Shown here: positions 5,491 to 6,333 of the stretch, in pieces
How the letters are laid out: every line of letters starts with the position of its first letter
Numbering within the stretch: position 1 is the stretch's first letter
From: Desulfuromonadaceae bacterium
Lineage (GTDB): Bacteria > Desulfobacterota > Desulfuromonadia > Desulfuromonadales > Geopsychrobacteraceae
Assembly (NCBI GenBank): GCA_016744555.1
Contig: JADGED010000144.1
Location: 1-6,333 of the forward strand
DNA: 6,333 bases
Direction: 5' to 3'
The notes under the pieces: model-generated
Told to the model about the DNA's origin: nothing
The model's database searches: none
The model's input: only the letters and a program-made list of their open reading frames with translations
Translations under genes and position numbers: made by a program

Positions 5491-6333
5491 CTATTTAGCC
5501 GATTTCAAATATTTGTAATAATCTGAATCGGTTGAAATTATCAACTTGCCATTATTTGTAATTGTTTTCTTGTACGATTCCATAGTCCGCAAAAACGTAT
5601 AGAATTCTTTATCCTGATTGTAGGCTTCGGCATAAATCGCCGCAGCTTCTGCATCAGCAGCTCCGCGGTATTCTAGCGTCTGGCGATAGGCTTCAGAGCT
5701 GATATTTTTCAACTCACGCTGCATTTTACCCAAAATTTCCAGCTTTTCGCCTTCACCTTCGGAACGGTACTGGGCAGCAACTTTTTTCCGCTCGTTAATC
5801 ATCCGTTCATATACTCGCACCCGAACCTGCTCAACGTAGTTAAGACGCTTAAACTGAACATCAATCAACTCAATGCCATACTCAGGGGTACCAGCACTAG
5901 CCTCTTTAAGTATATTCGCCAAAATCTCTTCCCGACCAACCATATTTTCGGGCAAAATCTGAACACCATCGACTTCAAAACTCTCGCCAGCTTTAGCTTT
6001 GTAATCACTGCCACGTACCAGTTCAACTAACAAATGGCCAGAAACAAAATCACGCACAACCGAGTCAATAATATCATCAAGGCGACTATGTGCACCTCTT
6101 TCGCTTGCCACCGTTTTCAAAAATAGGAGCGGATCGGTAATCCGCCAGCGGGCAGTAGTATCAACCCAGATAAATTTCTTATCCTTAGTTGGAATCTGGT
6201 TCGGATCACCGTCCCACTTGAGAATCCGTTTTTCAAACCGGGTAACATCCTGAACAAAAGGGAGCTTAAAGTGAAGCCCAGGGTAGGAAACTTCCCCAAC
6301 CGGCTTACCAAACTGAGTTACTATCGCCTGCTC
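5491..6333 (-). CDS. hflC: Protease modulator HflC, partial (N-terminus beyond the window)
   Basis: HflC is an inner-membrane SPFH/band-7 protein that, with HflK, forms a large complex around the FtsH protease and modulates its action on membrane and regulatory substrates. The frame is open from the right edge to the TAG stop, giving 280 visible residues; E. coli HflC has 334. The visible part starts at EQAIVTQFGKPVGE, early in the SPFH domain, and continues through PGLHFKLPFVQDV, KKFIWVDTTARWRI (about 52-65), IELIDVQFKRLNY (about 154-166), the helical stretch RMINERKKVAAQYRSEGEGEK (177-197), RGAADAEAAAIYAEAY (223-238) and the end ISTDSDYYKYLKSAK. The missing piece should hold the membrane anchor. 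The next 5' gene is probably hflK, but it is not in view. A TTG codon at 6120-6118 could be mistaken for a start, but the reading frame and homology clearly run through it. No frameshift was seen. Confidence 0.95.
   Translation of the reverse strand, partial: EQAIVTQFGKPVGEVSYPGLHFKLPFVQDVTRFEKRILKWDGDPNQIPTKDKKFIWVDTTARWRITDPLLFLKTVASERGAHSRLDDIIDSVVRDFVSGHLLVELVRGSDYKAKAGESFEVDGVQILPENMVGREEILANILKEASAGTPEYGIELIDVQFKRLNYVEQVRVRVYERMINERKKVAAQYRSEGEGEKLEILGKMQRELKNISSEAYRQTLEYRGAADAEAAAIYAEAYNQDKEFYTFLRTMESYKKTITNNGKLIISTDSDYYKYLKSAK

Noticed and set aside
6117..6311. Separate small leftward ORF ahead of hflC, and an apparent hflC start at TTG 6120
   Set aside because: The hflC frame is open to the window edge and encodes clear HflC sequence (EQAIVTQFGK to ARWRI). 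The other ORF is an out-of-frame shadow, and the TTG is an internal Leu codon.

Overview
The window looks like chromosomal core sequence from an anaerobic or microaerophilic bacterium of the former Deltaproteobacteria, probably Desulfuromonadia (Geobacter/Desulfuromonas-like). This is inferred from protein style: a short quinolinate synthase of about 305 residues, a TatA/B-like protein with an LGPKKLPDLARSLGKG hinge and helix, a rubrerythrin with its rubredoxin domain at the N-terminus, and an HflC containing the WDGDPNQIPTKDKKFIWVD stretch. Base composition is moderately AT-rich, and the spacers more so. No mobile element, phage gene, CRISPR array, tRNA or rRNA was seen.

Layout from left to right. 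Positions 1-162 are an AT-rich non-coding tail. Then come tatC and a tatA/tatB-like gene, overlapping by a few bases and transcribed leftward. A spacer of about 180 bp carries two back-to-back sigma70-type promoters, a pair of GTTAAC palindromes and an AACCGCTG direct repeat. It separates the tat genes from nadA, which is transcribed rightward. nadA converges on a small unrecognised gene (122 aa, GTG start, leftward), and a long stem-loop sits over the shared 3' ends. The rest is leftward: an RluA-family pseudouridine synthase, a class IV PLP aminotransferase, a reverse-type rubrerythrin with a strong intrinsic terminator, and hflC, which runs off the right edge without its N-terminus.

Functionally this is a collection of housekeeping genes, not one pathway. 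They cover folded-protein export (Tat), the [4Fe-4S] step of NAD biosynthesis (NadA), RNA modification, amino-acid or folate-related transamination, peroxide detoxification (rubrerythrin) and membrane-protease control (HflC, presumably with HflK just outside the window). The hflC-rbr spacing of 43 bp allows co-transcription; the rbr terminator then separates that unit from the aminotransferase.

I looked for a novel system and did not find one. The points most worth a second look are the repeat-rich tat/nadA divergent control region, the unrecognised 122-aa protein, and the stem-loop that forms the last codons of that gene.
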